Below are positions 18,147 to 25,979 of a stretch of 50,403 nt of DNA, piece by piece. Source of the stretch: Methanocellales archaeon (GTDB taxonomy: Archaea > Halobacteriota > UBA148 > JAUWXC01); the NCBI GenBank assembly GCA_030018435.1, contig JASEEY010000008.1, positions 1 to 50,403 on the forward strand. The letters are read 5' to 3'. The notes under the pieces are model-generated. The model was not told the origin of the DNA. It searched no databases and saw nothing but the letters and a program-made list of their open reading frames with translations. The position numbers were made by a program, and so were the translations under genes. Within the stretch, counting starts at the first letter, position 1, and every line of letters starts with the position of its first letter.

Positions 18147-18697
18147 TGCACGCCCTCCCAGCGCTGGTATAGCTTGTGTTCTATGCCTAAAACGTCAAAA
18201 ATACGTCCAACGATGAAGTCGATGACATCAGAAACGTTTTTTGGCCTGGAGTAGAATCCCGGGCAGGCGGGCAAGATTATAGCTCCCGCCTCCTTCGCCC
18301 TCACCATGTTTTTCAAGTGGATAAGACTGAGGGGCGTTTCCCTTGGCACCAAGATCAACCTTCGTCCTTCCTTGAGACATATATCGGCTATGCGCGTGAT
18401 TAGCGTGTCTGAGATGCCGTTTGCGATCGCCCCTAACGTCTTCATGCTGCATGGTGCGATGACCATCGCATCGAACTTGTATGAGCCGGATGCGATATTT
18501 GCGGCAAGATCATCATGAGCGTAAACATAGGATGCAAGCTTCGCAACTTCATCAGCACTATGATCGGTCTCGATCCCAATGATGGACTTCGCGGCTTCAG
18601 AAATGATCAAATGTATTTCATGATCCTTTAATGCTTCCAGCAATCGTATCCCATATTGTACGCCAGATGCGCCGCTTATCCCAATGACAATCCTCAT
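18143..18697 (-). CDS. ubiX: Flavin prenyltransferase UbiX
   Basis: 184-residue flavoprotein that prenylates FMN to give the UbiD cofactor. The Rossmann-like N-terminus VIGISGASGVQYGIRLLEAL, the APCSMKTLGAIANGISD segment and the LVPRETPLSLIHLKNMVR motif are all standard. The gene is sandwiched between the HD gene (its stop is adjacent at 18698) and ubiD (4-nt overlap), which fits dedicated supply of prenyl-FMN to the decarboxylase. Interesting loop: it uses a dimethylallyl donor that itself derives from the pathway served by this operon. Confidence 0.95.
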   Translation of the reverse strand: MRIVIGISGASGVQYGIRLLEALKDHEIHLIISEAAKSIIGIETDHSADEVAKLASYVYAHDDLAANIASGSYKFDAMVIAPCSMKTLGAIANGISDTLITRIADICLKEGRRLILVPRETPLSLIHLKNMVRAKEAGAIILPACPGFYSRPKNVSDVIDFIVGRIFDVLGIEHKLYQRWEGVH

Positions 18698-19891
18698 CTA
18701 ATCCCCTGACAATCTGTGTTGAACGGGTGGTTTTCTGATGCCCAGTATGACGCTTGCCGCCTCCCCTACCTTTTCCTTGTACTCCTCTGGCGCATAGACG
18801 CCCAACTTCCAATTATCCCACTGTGCATCCACCAAGATGCGTACGAGATGTGATACTTCGTCCAAGCGCTTCATCTCACCATTGACCAGAATCCTTGCCT
18901 TCATCTCAACCATTTCTGGTCTTTTAGGGATATCCAATAGCACATGACCTTCAGGAACTCCAGACTCTTTAGCAATTTCACTCTCCACTTTTCTGGCTTG
19001 GTCCCTGAGCTTCAGCATCCTCTCCACGTTCACGCAATCCTTGCCCACGTAAAGCGCCCTTTTGAACAATCTGCGATTATCCATGCACTCGCATATCTTC
19101 TTGGGATATCCTTTGGAGCTGCGTAGTAGTGTCATCAGCTCATAATCATCCATCCTGCTCAGCTCCACAGGGTCCAATCCAGAGTGAATCAATTCTTCTA
19201 TTGCATGCGTGAACATCGCTTCTGCAATCCTACTTACATGGTGATAATACACGGTTGGGTGCATCAAGAAACGTGACACCAACAAGGATTCCGCAGCCTG
19301 TATGCCGCCTTCTCTTATGACCAGTTGCTCTTCGCAAAGCTCCATTTCGTGTATCAGTCGCACATAGTCGATGATTCCATATGCGACCCCGGTATAATGG
19401 GCATCCCTCACCAAATAATCCATCCTGTCCACATCAATCTCGCTGTTTATCAGCTGCCCATATGCTGTTTCGCCTCTGATGATTTGAGCGATATTCGCAG
19501 GATCCAGCGAATGTGCTTCTAGTACGTCTGCGATCGTGCTGCTTGAAATGAGTTTTTCCACATCAGCATGACTCCTGCCCATATGTTGAAGTATCAGTCC
19601 TTCTGTGGCATGTGAGAATGGACCGTGCCCGATATCATGTAGCAATGCAGCTGCCCTAACGTCGTCTCGCTCCTTTCCCGTTACTTGCAATTGATCCAGA
19701 AGCTGATCTGTAAGGTGTAACGTACCAAGCGAATGTTCAAATCTGGTATGGTTGGCCCCTGGGTAGACGAAGTTGGATAAGCCAAGTTGCCTGATACGCC
19801 TCAGTCTCTGCATTTCTGGTGTGTCGATCAGCGCCAATGCAAGATCATCTAATGCTATGTATCCATGAATAGGGTCTCTGATGACTTTCAT
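18698..19891 (-). CDS. HD-domain phosphohydrolase (dGTPase/SAMHD1-like)
   Basis: HD-superfamily phosphohydrolase (COG1078). The start MKVIRDPIHGYIALDD is characteristic, followed by LRRIRQLGLSNFVYPGANHTRFEHSLGT (first His) and AALLHDIGHGPFSHATEG (HD plus helper His), and DRMDYLVRDAHYTG. The 397-residue length is normal. I chose ATG 19891; another ATG seven codons upstream is possible. Members hydrolyse dNTPs or other nucleotides. It is the first gene of the mevalonate-branch operon and stops one base before ubiX, but a metabolic connection is not obvious. Confidence 0.9.
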   Translation of the reverse strand: MKVIRDPIHGYIALDDLALALIDTPEMQRLRRIRQLGLSNFVYPGANHTRFEHSLGTLHLTDQLLDQLQVTGKERDDVRAAALLHDIGHGPFSHATEGLILQHMGRSHADVEKLISSSTIADVLEAHSLDPANIAQIIRGETAYGQLINSEIDVDRMDYLVRDAHYTGVAYGIIDYVRLIHEMELCEEQLVIREGGIQAAESLLVSRFLMHPTVYYHHVSRIAEAMFTHAIEELIHSGLDPVELSRMDDYELMTLLRSSKGYPKKICECMDNRRLFKRALYVGKDCVNVERMLKLRDQARKVESEIAKESGVPEGHVLLDIPKRPEMVEMKARILVNGEMKRLDEVSHLVRILVDAQWDNWKLGVYAPEEYKEKVGEAASVILGIRKPPVQHRLSGD

Positions 19892-19942
19892 CGCCAACAA
19901 GTAATACTTCATATTAGATGGATATATTGGTTTGGCGAAGGA

Positions 19943-20974
19943 ATGGAAAACGAACTTAAGTGGATGAGTGAGCTCAGAAGCTGCAAGCTCTGCGAGTGGC
20001 GCTGTGGAGTAAACAGGCTTGAGAATGAAAGAGGAGTTTGTGGAATAACGATACCTCTCGTAGCAGCCTCCTCGTTACATCCCGCTCCTCCCGCATCCTA
20101 TGATGCCTTCTTAGTAGGATGCTCGTTCTGCTGTCTTTTCTGCCAGAATTGGAGGATTGCAAATTATCCGGAAAATCCTTCCTCAGGAGAGATAGAGGGT
20201 TATTATGCGCCCAAGGAATGGGGCGAGCTAGCGGTTCGTAGTCTACGTTCCCCTTTGGCGAAGCTCATCGATGCAGACAGACTATTCTTCACGGGAGGTG
20301 AGCCCACTTGCTCTCTCCCATGGGTTGAGGAGGTGGTGAAGGAGGCAAGAAAGATCGATCCAGAGGTGAGGGTCAACTACGATACCAATGGCTTTTTGAC
20401 GATGACATCCATGCGAAGGGTCATCAAGTTCACTACTTCGGTCACCTTTGACATTAAAGCCTACAATGAGGAGACGTTTCGCGCTCTGACCGGCGCTCCA
20501 GTGGAGCCCGTGCTCAGGAATGCGGAATTTATCGCGAGAAGAGCGAGGGACAAGCTCTACGAGTTCAGAATCATGGTAATCCCTGGCGTGCATGAGAAAG
20601 AGGTGCCTGACCTATGTGAGTTTCTCGCGAGCGTCGATCCATCGCTGCCTACCTGCTTCCTCGCGTTTCGCCCAAATTTCGTCATGGACGTTCATCCTGG
20701 TGCTACACGTGAACTAATGGAGCGTTGCGTGGACGCGGCGAAGAAGAAAGGACTTGAGAATGTCAGCTGGAGCGGAGGTGTGAACATTCCTGGTGAGATA
20801 TCCAAGAGCATTAAGGATAAGATGAGGTTATCAAAATTGTGGCCAAAGCAGGCTAGACTGGTTTCTGCCTATGCACTTGAGCGAGGGTGTGTTCAAGAGA
20901 GGAGGAATTGTGGCGCCTGCTCCGCACACGAAACATGCAGGATCAGGAGATACGTGCCTTATAGGAGCACTTAG
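19943..20974 (+). CDS. Radical SAM protein, PflA-like (COG1313 type)
   Basis: 343-residue radical SAM enzyme. An N-terminal cysteine motif CKLCEWRCGVNRLENERGVCG is typical of pyruvate-formate-lyase-activase-like archaeal proteins. The radical SAM cluster motif is GCSFCCLFCQNW (C-x3-C-x2-C), then FFTGGEPTCSLPWVEE for SAM binding. The C-terminus has an additional cysteine set (CVQERRNCGACSAHETC), probably an auxiliary Fe-S cluster. The target is unknown. The second radical SAM gene follows 8 nt later, implying a joint function. Start ATG 19943 has GAAGGA directly before it. Confidence 0.88.
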   Translation: MENELKWMSELRSCKLCEWRCGVNRLENERGVCGITIPLVAASSLHPAPPASYDAFLVGCSFCCLFCQNWRIANYPENPSSGEIEGYYAPKEWGELAVRSLRSPLAKLIDADRLFFTGGEPTCSLPWVEEVVKEARKIDPEVRVNYDTNGFLTMTSMRRVIKFTTSVTFDIKAYNEETFRALTGAPVEPVLRNAEFIARRARDKLYEFRIMVIPGVHEKEVPDLCEFLASVDPSLPTCFLAFRPNFVMDVHPGATRELMERCVDAAKKKGLENVSWSGGVNIPGEISKSIKDKMRLSKLWPKQARLVSAYALERGCVQERRNCGACSAHETCRIRRYVPYRST

Positions 20975-20982
20975 GAAGAAAG

Positions 20983-21804
20983 ATGCCAGCAAAATACCCT
21001 AGGTTTGTGATGCCGGATTCAGAGCCCTTTGATCCTGTTAAATTAGCCAGGGAGACAGAAAAGATCGTCTGTAAGGGCGACAAAAGAAAATACACGGATT
21101 TTTATGCCACAGGCGTCTATGGTGGCATCGCTACTGGCTACGCTTGCGGTTGTTGCTTACGTTGCATCTTCTGCTGGGTCGACTGGAGCAGGGACTTTCC
21201 AGAGAAATACGGCGAATTTTATTCTCCAAAAGAAGTTTTTGAGAAACTGGCTGACGCCGCTCATAGATATGGAACTTCCAAGCTGAGAATATCTGGGGCG
21301 GAACCCACCTTGGGAAAAGGACACCTTTTGGCGTTGCTAAAGTATGTCGAAGATTCCGAGTTCAGGCTCTTCATTCTTGAAACCAACGGTATCCTCTTCG
21401 GAATCGATGAGGATTATGTTAAGAGAATTTCAAAGTTCACCAAGCCCCATGTTAGAATTTCCCTAAAAGCGGGCACGCCTGAAGACTTCACGAGGAAAAC
21501 CGGAGCCGTACCCGAGAGTTTTGATGTCCCCTTTCAGGCTATAAGAAATCTTTTGGAGTGTGGAGTGGGTTTTCATGTGGCGGCTATGAGCGCAGACCCT
21601 AGGGTGATGAGCTCAGAGGAAAGAGCTAGCCTTGCGAGGAAACTGGCCGAAATAGATCCATCCCTCGTAACTAACATAGAAGAGGAAGTCGTGGACCCGT
21701 ATCAGACGACTTTAAAGAGGTTGGAATATGCTGGACATCAGCTTGAGTGGCCTTTGAAGGAGATTTATAGGCCGATGAAATATCTTTTGGAGAGCAAGAA
21801 GTAG
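20983..21804 (+). CDS. Radical SAM protein (273 aa)
   Basis: Radical SAM protein with the cluster motif in YACGCCLRCIFCWVDWSRDFP (C-x3-C-x2-C), followed by LRISGAEPTLGKGH for SAM binding and FILETNG. The family resembles archaeal radical SAM proteins of unknown target. The C-terminus reads DPYQTTLKRLEYAG and ends RPMKYLLESKK; a decayed second copy of this tail lies at 22921-23013. It is paired with the upstream radical SAM gene (8 nt apart). A dedicated peptide or cofactor substrate is not visible nearby. Confidence 0.87.
   Translation: MPAKYPRFVMPDSEPFDPVKLARETEKIVCKGDKRKYTDFYATGVYGGIATGYACGCCLRCIFCWVDWSRDFPEKYGEFYSPKEVFEKLADAAHRYGTSKLRISGAEPTLGKGHLLALLKYVEDSEFRLFILETNGILFGIDEDYVKRISKFTKPHVRISLKAGTPEDFTRKTGAVPESFDVPFQAIRNLLECGVGFHVAAMSADPRVMSSEERASLARKLAEIDPSLVTNIEEEVVDPYQTTLKRLEYAGHQLEWPLKEIYRPMKYLLESKK
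21769..21791 (+). repeat. 23-bp direct repeat, copy 1 (radical SAM C-terminal codons)
   Basis: Codes for RPMKYLLE at the end of the radical SAM gene. An identical 23-bp stretch occurs at 22975-22997, on the other side of the MNT/HEPN genes. Confidence 0.9.
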
Positions 21805-21837
21805 GTTTAATCATCCATAGGAATAACCGATAAACTT

Positions 21838-21855
21838 ATTAGCTAATTAGTTAAT
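21838..21855 (+). promoter_or_regulatory. Tandem palindromic operator before HTH-MNT
   Basis: ATTAGCTAAT (21838-21847, perfect palindrome) is followed by an overlapping ATTAGTTAAT (21846-21855), 11 bp before the ATG at 21867. Two half-overlapping sites next to a gene encoding a winged-helix-MNT fusion suggest autoregulation. The AT-rich tract could also hold the TATA element. Confidence 0.5.
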
Positions 21856-21866
21856 AACAAAATATC

Positions 21867-22553
21867 ATGCTAGATAAACTGCTGAAACCCTCCTCTAAGA
21901 AGATAATAGAGAGTTTGCTTAAAAAAGAGAAGAGTCTATCAGAATTAGCTAGTGAGTTGAATATCAGCAAGCCAGCCCTACTGAAGCATCTTAGGAATTT
22001 AAAAGACATTGAGGTAATTTCTGAGAAGGAGAAAAAGACCCACGTCGGTAGAGAGATTTACTATTCCTTAAATCAGCTCTCTTTGGTTTTATTAATCGAT
22101 CCGAAAAAAGCGGGCATCATTGGCCTAAAATCAAAATCATCGTTAGACCCTAGATTTCTCTTGCTCGAACAAGTGGAGCAGGAGGAGTTCAAATCCGATC
22201 TAAGAAAATATCTAGAAAAACTTGAAGACATGAAACAAAAACCCGAGTTCCATGTGGTTCTTTTTGGCTCTGTTGCACGAGGAGAAGGGACCTGGAAGAG
22301 CGACATTGACCTGCTTTTTTTAAGGGCGCAGTGGAAAGAGGACATTAAAAAGAAGATCCTCGATGCTCTCTCAGAGGCTGGGATGGATACCAAACATAGG
22401 GTTAAGCCACAGTTTATGAGAATTGATGAATTGAAGAGCGACCTATTGCTCCCTAAAGAAGTAAAAGACTCTGGGCTTGTGATTTACGGTGATCTCAATA
22501 AGAGGCTAGACATATGGAAGCAAATGAAAAGGTACAAGAATATTACAATTTGA
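21867..22553 (+). CDS. Winged-helix/MNT nucleotidyltransferase fusion (antitoxin-type)
   Basis: 228 residues. The N-terminus (about 1-75) is an ArsR-like winged helix with LSELASELNISKPALLKHLRNL. The C-terminal part is a minimal nucleotidyltransferase with GSVARGEGTWKSDIDLLF; Gly134-Ser135 and Asp146/Asp148 form the GSx10DxD catalytic site. MNT proteins next to HEPN partners act as antitoxins, in known cases by AMPylating the HEPN toxin. The stop lies 40 bp inside the HEPN gene. The module is bracketed by a radical SAM gene and the remnant of its paralogue, suggesting insertion or recombination. Confidence 0.88.
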   Translation: MLDKLLKPSSKKIIESLLKKEKSLSELASELNISKPALLKHLRNLKDIEVISEKEKKTHVGREIYYSLNQLSLVLLIDPKKAGIIGLKSKSSLDPRFLLLEQVEQEEFKSDLRKYLEKLEDMKQKPEFHVVLFGSVARGEGTWKSDIDLLFLRAQWKEDIKKKILDALSEAGMDTKHRVKPQFMRIDELKSDLLLPKEVKDSGLVIYGDLNKRLDIWKQMKRYKNITI

Positions 22554-22897
22554 GCAAAAGTTATCTTCAAACTGCATTAGATAGCTTAGACTCTGGACGC
22601 ATTGAACCCGCAATGTTCAACGCGATACACGCCTTAGAACTGGCGATAAAATCTACTCTGCCTGCCGTATCCGGAGATATTCAAAGAACACACAATGTAG
22701 GTGGTGTGTTCGGGAGACATTTTCGAGATGAGGTCAGGAAGACAACTTGTAAACGAGTAAATACCATCTTATCAAAATATAACTTACCAAGATATCCTGG
22801 TGCAAAGCCGATTAACAAAAATGAGGCAGAGGAGGACATTGAGTTCGTAAAACATTTCATCGAGGTTGATATACCAAAGCTGCTTAAAATGCTATAG
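22514..22897 (+). CDS. HEPN-domain protein (toxin partner of MNT)
   Basis: 127-residue all-helical HEPN protein. The sequence YYNLSKSYLQTALDSLDSGRIEPAMFNAIHALELAIKSTL is typical of the HEPN first two helices. The catalytic R-x4-6-H motif is not evident, so RNase activity is uncertain; THNVGGVFGRHF may supply an alternative His. It starts within the last codons of the MNT gene (40-bp overlap). As a pair the genes look like a type VII-like HEPN/MNT toxin-antitoxin system. Confidence 0.85.
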   Translation: MEANEKVQEYYNLSKSYLQTALDSLDSGRIEPAMFNAIHALELAIKSTLPAVSGDIQRTHNVGGVFGRHFRDEVRKTTCKRVNTILSKYNLPRYPGAKPINKNEAEEDIEFVKHFIEVDIPKLLKML

Positions 22898-22920
22898 GTG
22901 ACACATCTCAGATTCACAGT

Positions 22921-23013
22921 TATAGTCGATCCAGGAGGTCGTGGATTATATCCAACGACTCTAAGGATATCTAGAGGCCGATGAAATATCTTTTGGAAAA
23001 CCAGGAGAGGTGA
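22921..23013 (+). pseudogene. 3' remnant of a radical SAM paralogue, ending just before cofD
   Basis: Bases 22975-23013 read RPMKYLLENQER and a TGA, closely matching the C-terminus RPMKYLLESKK of the radical SAM protein at 20983-21804. Upstream, GTCGTGGATTATATCCAAC and the following ACGACT align with the codons for VVDPYQTTL of the same protein, with a 1-nt gap and a missing middle part. A TAG at 22972-22974 interrupts the frame. The remnant stops 3 nt before the cofD start, suggesting a paralogue was once cotranscribed with cofD. Confidence 0.75.
22975..22997 (+). repeat. 23-bp direct repeat, copy 2
   Basis: Identical to 21769-21791; part of the radical SAM paralogue remnant. The two copies bracket the HTH-MNT and HEPN genes. 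Confidence 0.9.
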
Positions 23014-23016
23014 CGT

Positions 23017-23919
23017 TTGATCATACTATCCGGCGGAACAGGAACGCCAAAGTTGCTGAGGGGGCTGAAGAACGTAATCCCTGAAGAGGGTATCACAGTA
23101 ATCGTAAACACTGCTGAAGATCGATGGGTTTCAGGCAACCTAGTTTGTCCGGATATCGATACCGTTTTGTATACGTTTGCAGGTCTGATTGATGAGAAAA
23201 AATGGTGGGGTATTAAGAACGATACCTTTTACACGCACGAAGCGCTGAAAAAGTTAGGATATCGCGAACCTATGAAATTGGGCGATCAGGACAGGGCAGC
23301 GCATATTTTTAGATCGGAGTTAATTAGTAGTGGCTATACCTTAACCGAGGCAACAGAAAGGTTGCGACTTTCTTTGGGTGTAAAAGCAAGGGTATTGCCG
23401 ATGACCGATGATCCAGTGGCGACGATGATTTATACATCTGAGGGAGAGATGCATTTCCAAGATTTTTGGATTGCGCATAAAGGAGAGCCGAAGGTATTGG
23501 ATGTCAGATTTGACGGCTTGGATGCAGCCAAACCCACAACAGAGATGATTAGCGCGTTGAGCTCTGAGGATACTATCATCATCGGACCCTCCAATCCGAT
23601 TACGAGTATCGGTCCGATTTTGGAGTTGAAAGGAATTATTCCCATACTACAAAAAAAGCACGTGATTGCTATATCTCCAATTATTAGAAATAAGCCAGTG
23701 AGCGGTCCTGCGGGAAAGCTCATGAAGGCGATGGGTTATGAAGTGTCATCTGCTGGTGTCGCACAATGCTATGAAGATTTTTTGGACGTGTTGGTGATTC
23801 ACAGGAAGGACGATTGCGTTGTTCATAATGTCAAGGTGGTAAAGATAGACACAATGATGACCTCACCAAAAGAAGGCGAAAGACTGGCAAGATTTATCAT
23901 TGAACTAACCAAGTATTAA
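23017..23919 (+). CDS. cofD: 2-phospho-L-lactate transferase (coenzyme F420 synthesis)
   Basis: Transfers the phospholactyl (or related) group to the deazaflavin Fo. The N-terminus LSGGTGTPKLLRGL is the family signature; NTAEDRWVSGNLVCPDIDTVLY, LGDQDRAAHIFRS and GPSNPITSIGPIL are all in place. The 300-residue length is normal. The start is TTG 23017 with GAGAGGTGA close upstream. DUF763 follows after 8 nt. Presence of this gene implies F420-dependent redox metabolism, as in methanogens and relatives. Confidence 0.96.
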   Translation: MIILSGGTGTPKLLRGLKNVIPEEGITVIVNTAEDRWVSGNLVCPDIDTVLYTFAGLIDEKKWWGIKNDTFYTHEALKKLGYREPMKLGDQDRAAHIFRSELISSGYTLTEATERLRLSLGVKARVLPMTDDPVATMIYTSEGEMHFQDFWIAHKGEPKVLDVRFDGLDAAKPTTEMISALSSEDTIIIGPSNPITSIGPILELKGIIPILQKKHVIAISPIIRNKPVSGPAGKLMKAMGYEVSSAGVAQCYEDFLDVLVIHRKDDCVVHNVKVVKIDTMMTSPKEGERLARFIIELTKY

Positions 23920-23927
23920 TTAGGAAA

Positions 23928-25028
23928 ATGAAACGCACTGGCATCACAACTCTTCCTTTGCATGGAGGAAAAACCCCGAGATGGTTATTTGAACGAATGG
24001 TCAAGTTAGCCGGTGGCATCACAGAAGTCCTCGTCTATGAATATGGTCCAGAGGAGTTTTTAAGGAGGGTCGCGGACCCGTATTGGTTTCAGGCATTTTC
24101 CTGCGTTCTGGGATTTGATTGGCACTCATCGGGCACGACGACCACGACATGCGGCGCCCTAAAAATGGCAATCGATCCCGAGGAATATGGCATCAAGGTC
24201 GCAGGTGGCAAGGGTCGCGCGTCAAGAAGGACGCTAGGCGAGATAGAAAAGACCGCTGACACATTCTCCCTGTCCACGGACAAAGTCGAGGGACTAAAGC
24301 ATGCGAGCAAGTTGTCCGCCAAAGTGGATAACACCTGCGTTCAGGATGGTTACCAGCTCTATCATCATTCCTTCATTTTTACTGAAAAGGGCGACTGGGT
24401 GGTTGTGCAGCAAGGCATGAGCGATAGATATGCAAGACGATATCACTGGTTATCCGATGCCGTTGAGAGTTTTGTGGAGGAGCCCCATACCGGGATATGT
24501 TCTGATAAAATAGAACAGATAGTTTTGGATTTGACCTCCAGAGACAGCAGGGAAACAAGGGAAGGCAGTCTGGAGCTGGTCAGAAGCGAAAAGGACTTGG
24601 GGAAATATCTTCGACCTGCAAAGCAGAAACTGCTGACCGACTTCGAAGCAGAAGGATTCACCATGCCCGCTCATCATCCCATACTGGACATGGATATCAC
24701 CAAGCAGGGAATGAAGGTGCTGCAAAAAGCACACGAAATACAGCCAGAGAGCTACGAGGAATTGCTATCATTAAAGGGGATGGGGCCGAGGAAAATAAGG
24801 GCGCTCGCCCTGATTTCCGATTTGATATATGGCACGCAGCCAAGCTGGAGGGACCCCGTAAAATACAGCTTCGCCCATGGAGGCAAGGACGGTCATCCCT
24901 ACCCAGTTGACAGAGCAGTATACGACAGTTCGATTCAAACTCTGGAGGATGCAATAGAAAGCGCCAAACTCGATAGGAAAGACAAATATTATGCCATCAA
25001 GAGGCTAAAGGATTTTTGCGTGGTGTGA
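23928..25028 (+). CDS. DUF763 family protein
   Basis: 366-residue archaeal DUF763 protein. The start MKRTGITTLPLHGGKTPRWLFERMVKLAG is the family signature. A conserved SSGTTTTTCGALK, HASKLSAKVDNTCVQDGYQLYHH and VVQQGM follow. Near the C-terminus, LLSLKGMGPRKIRALALISDLIYG looks like a helix-hairpin-helix, pointing to nucleic-acid binding. Biochemical function is unknown. It lies 8 nt after cofD and overlaps the next phosphoesterase gene at a TGATG junction, so these three genes form one operon. Confidence 0.9.
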   Translation: MKRTGITTLPLHGGKTPRWLFERMVKLAGGITEVLVYEYGPEEFLRRVADPYWFQAFSCVLGFDWHSSGTTTTTCGALKMAIDPEEYGIKVAGGKGRASRRTLGEIEKTADTFSLSTDKVEGLKHASKLSAKVDNTCVQDGYQLYHHSFIFTEKGDWVVVQQGMSDRYARRYHWLSDAVESFVEEPHTGICSDKIEQIVLDLTSRDSRETREGSLELVRSEKDLGKYLRPAKQKLLTDFEAEGFTMPAHHPILDMDITKQGMKVLQKAHEIQPESYEELLSLKGMGPRKIRALALISDLIYGTQPSWRDPVKYSFAHGGKDGHPYPVDRAVYDSSIQTLEDAIESAKLDRKDKYYAIKRLKDFCVV

Positions 25029-25693
25029 TGCTGATCGGTTTAATAGCAGACATACATTCAAATCTGCCTGCGCTTAGAGCCGTCCTGGATCATATGAAGG
25101 TTGATAAGATTTTATGCGCCGGTGACATCGTTGGATATTATCCTTATCCCAACGAAGTCATTGAAATTGTGAGGAAACACAAAATCGTTTCGATTAGGGG
25201 GAATCATGACGTTGCAGTAATCACCGGCGATACGAACTGGTTTAATCCACTCGCCGCGTCCGCAATAGGATGGACGCGCGACAATCTCTCACCTAAGAAC
25301 ATGGAGTTTCTGAAAACGCTTCCCGAACAGCTCATTTTTGAGGATATCGCCATCTTTCACGGTAGCCCATCTGATCCAGACGAATATGTGTATCCGATGA
25401 CGTCTCCCACACGACTTAGTGGATTTTTAGACCAAGCAGGCAAGAAAATCCTGGTTCTGGGCCACACTCATGTTCAGTGGGGTCTTGAACTCGACGACAG
25501 AAAAATTATCAATCCAGGAGCGGTAGGTCAGCCCAGGGATGGAAATCCCAAGGCGGCGTATGCTATCTTTGATACAGAGTCGGGAAAGCTAACAATGCAC
25601 AGAATCGAATATGACATCGAAGAGGTTGCATCCAAGACCATTAGCGTAGGGTTGCCACCATATTTGGCGCAGCGTTTGTTCACTGGTTTATAA
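25028..25693 (+). CDS. Calcineurin-like metallophosphoesterase (YfcE/MJ0936-like)
   Basis: 221-residue phosphoesterase. Motifs LIADIHSNLPALRAVL, CAGDIVGYYPYPNEVI, SIRGNHDVAV, FHGSP and LGHTHVQW give the complete dinuclear metal site. The GDIVGYYPYPNE version groups with archaeal phosphodiesterases. I chose ATG 25028, which overlaps the DUF763 stop. The 3' end overlaps the convergent AsnC-type gene by 6 bp. Substrate unknown. Confidence 0.9.
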   Translation: MLIGLIADIHSNLPALRAVLDHMKVDKILCAGDIVGYYPYPNEVIEIVRKHKIVSIRGNHDVAVITGDTNWFNPLAASAIGWTRDNLSPKNMEFLKTLPEQLIFEDIAIFHGSPSDPDEYVYPMTSPTRLSGFLDQAGKKILVLGHTHVQWGLELDDRKIINPGAVGQPRDGNPKAAYAIFDTESGKLTMHRIEYDIEEVASKTISVGLPPYLAQRLFTGL

Positions 25694-25915
25694 CTCTGCT
25701 CCAACGAGCGTCCTCGTTCGTGCAACCCCTTTCACGGACTGAATTTTTTCGAGTATCTTTGCGGTTGCGCTTCTCAGGTCAGGCGAATCCGCTATCACTA
25801 TGAAGTCAAACTCGCCGAACAGTGGATGCACTTCTGCGCCGATCTTTTTGAGTTCTGTATAAACATCCCTCGCCCTGCCAACTTCAGCATTCACCAGCGT
25901 GAATGTCTTTACCAT
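25688..25915 (-). CDS. Stand-alone Lrp/AsnC ligand-binding (RAM) domain protein
   Basis: 75 residues forming only the effector-binding domain of Lrp/AsnC regulators: VKTFTLVNAEVGRARDVYTELKK, then EVHPLFGEFDFIVIADS and VKGVARTRTLVG. No DNA-binding helix-turn-helix is present. Such proteins bind amino acids and may oligomerise with full-length Lrp proteins. Start ATG 25915 has GAGGTGA upstream; an earlier in-frame ATG at 25948 lacks this. Single-gene transcript converging on the phosphoesterase. Confidence 0.88.
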   Translation of the reverse strand: MVKTFTLVNAEVGRARDVYTELKKIGAEVHPLFGEFDFIVIADSPDLRSATAKILEKIQSVKGVARTRTLVGAEL

Positions 25916-25979
25916 ATTTTCACCTCTTTTTCCAGATTTTCCCAACATCTATTAACATTTGCGCAAGATATTTGTGATT

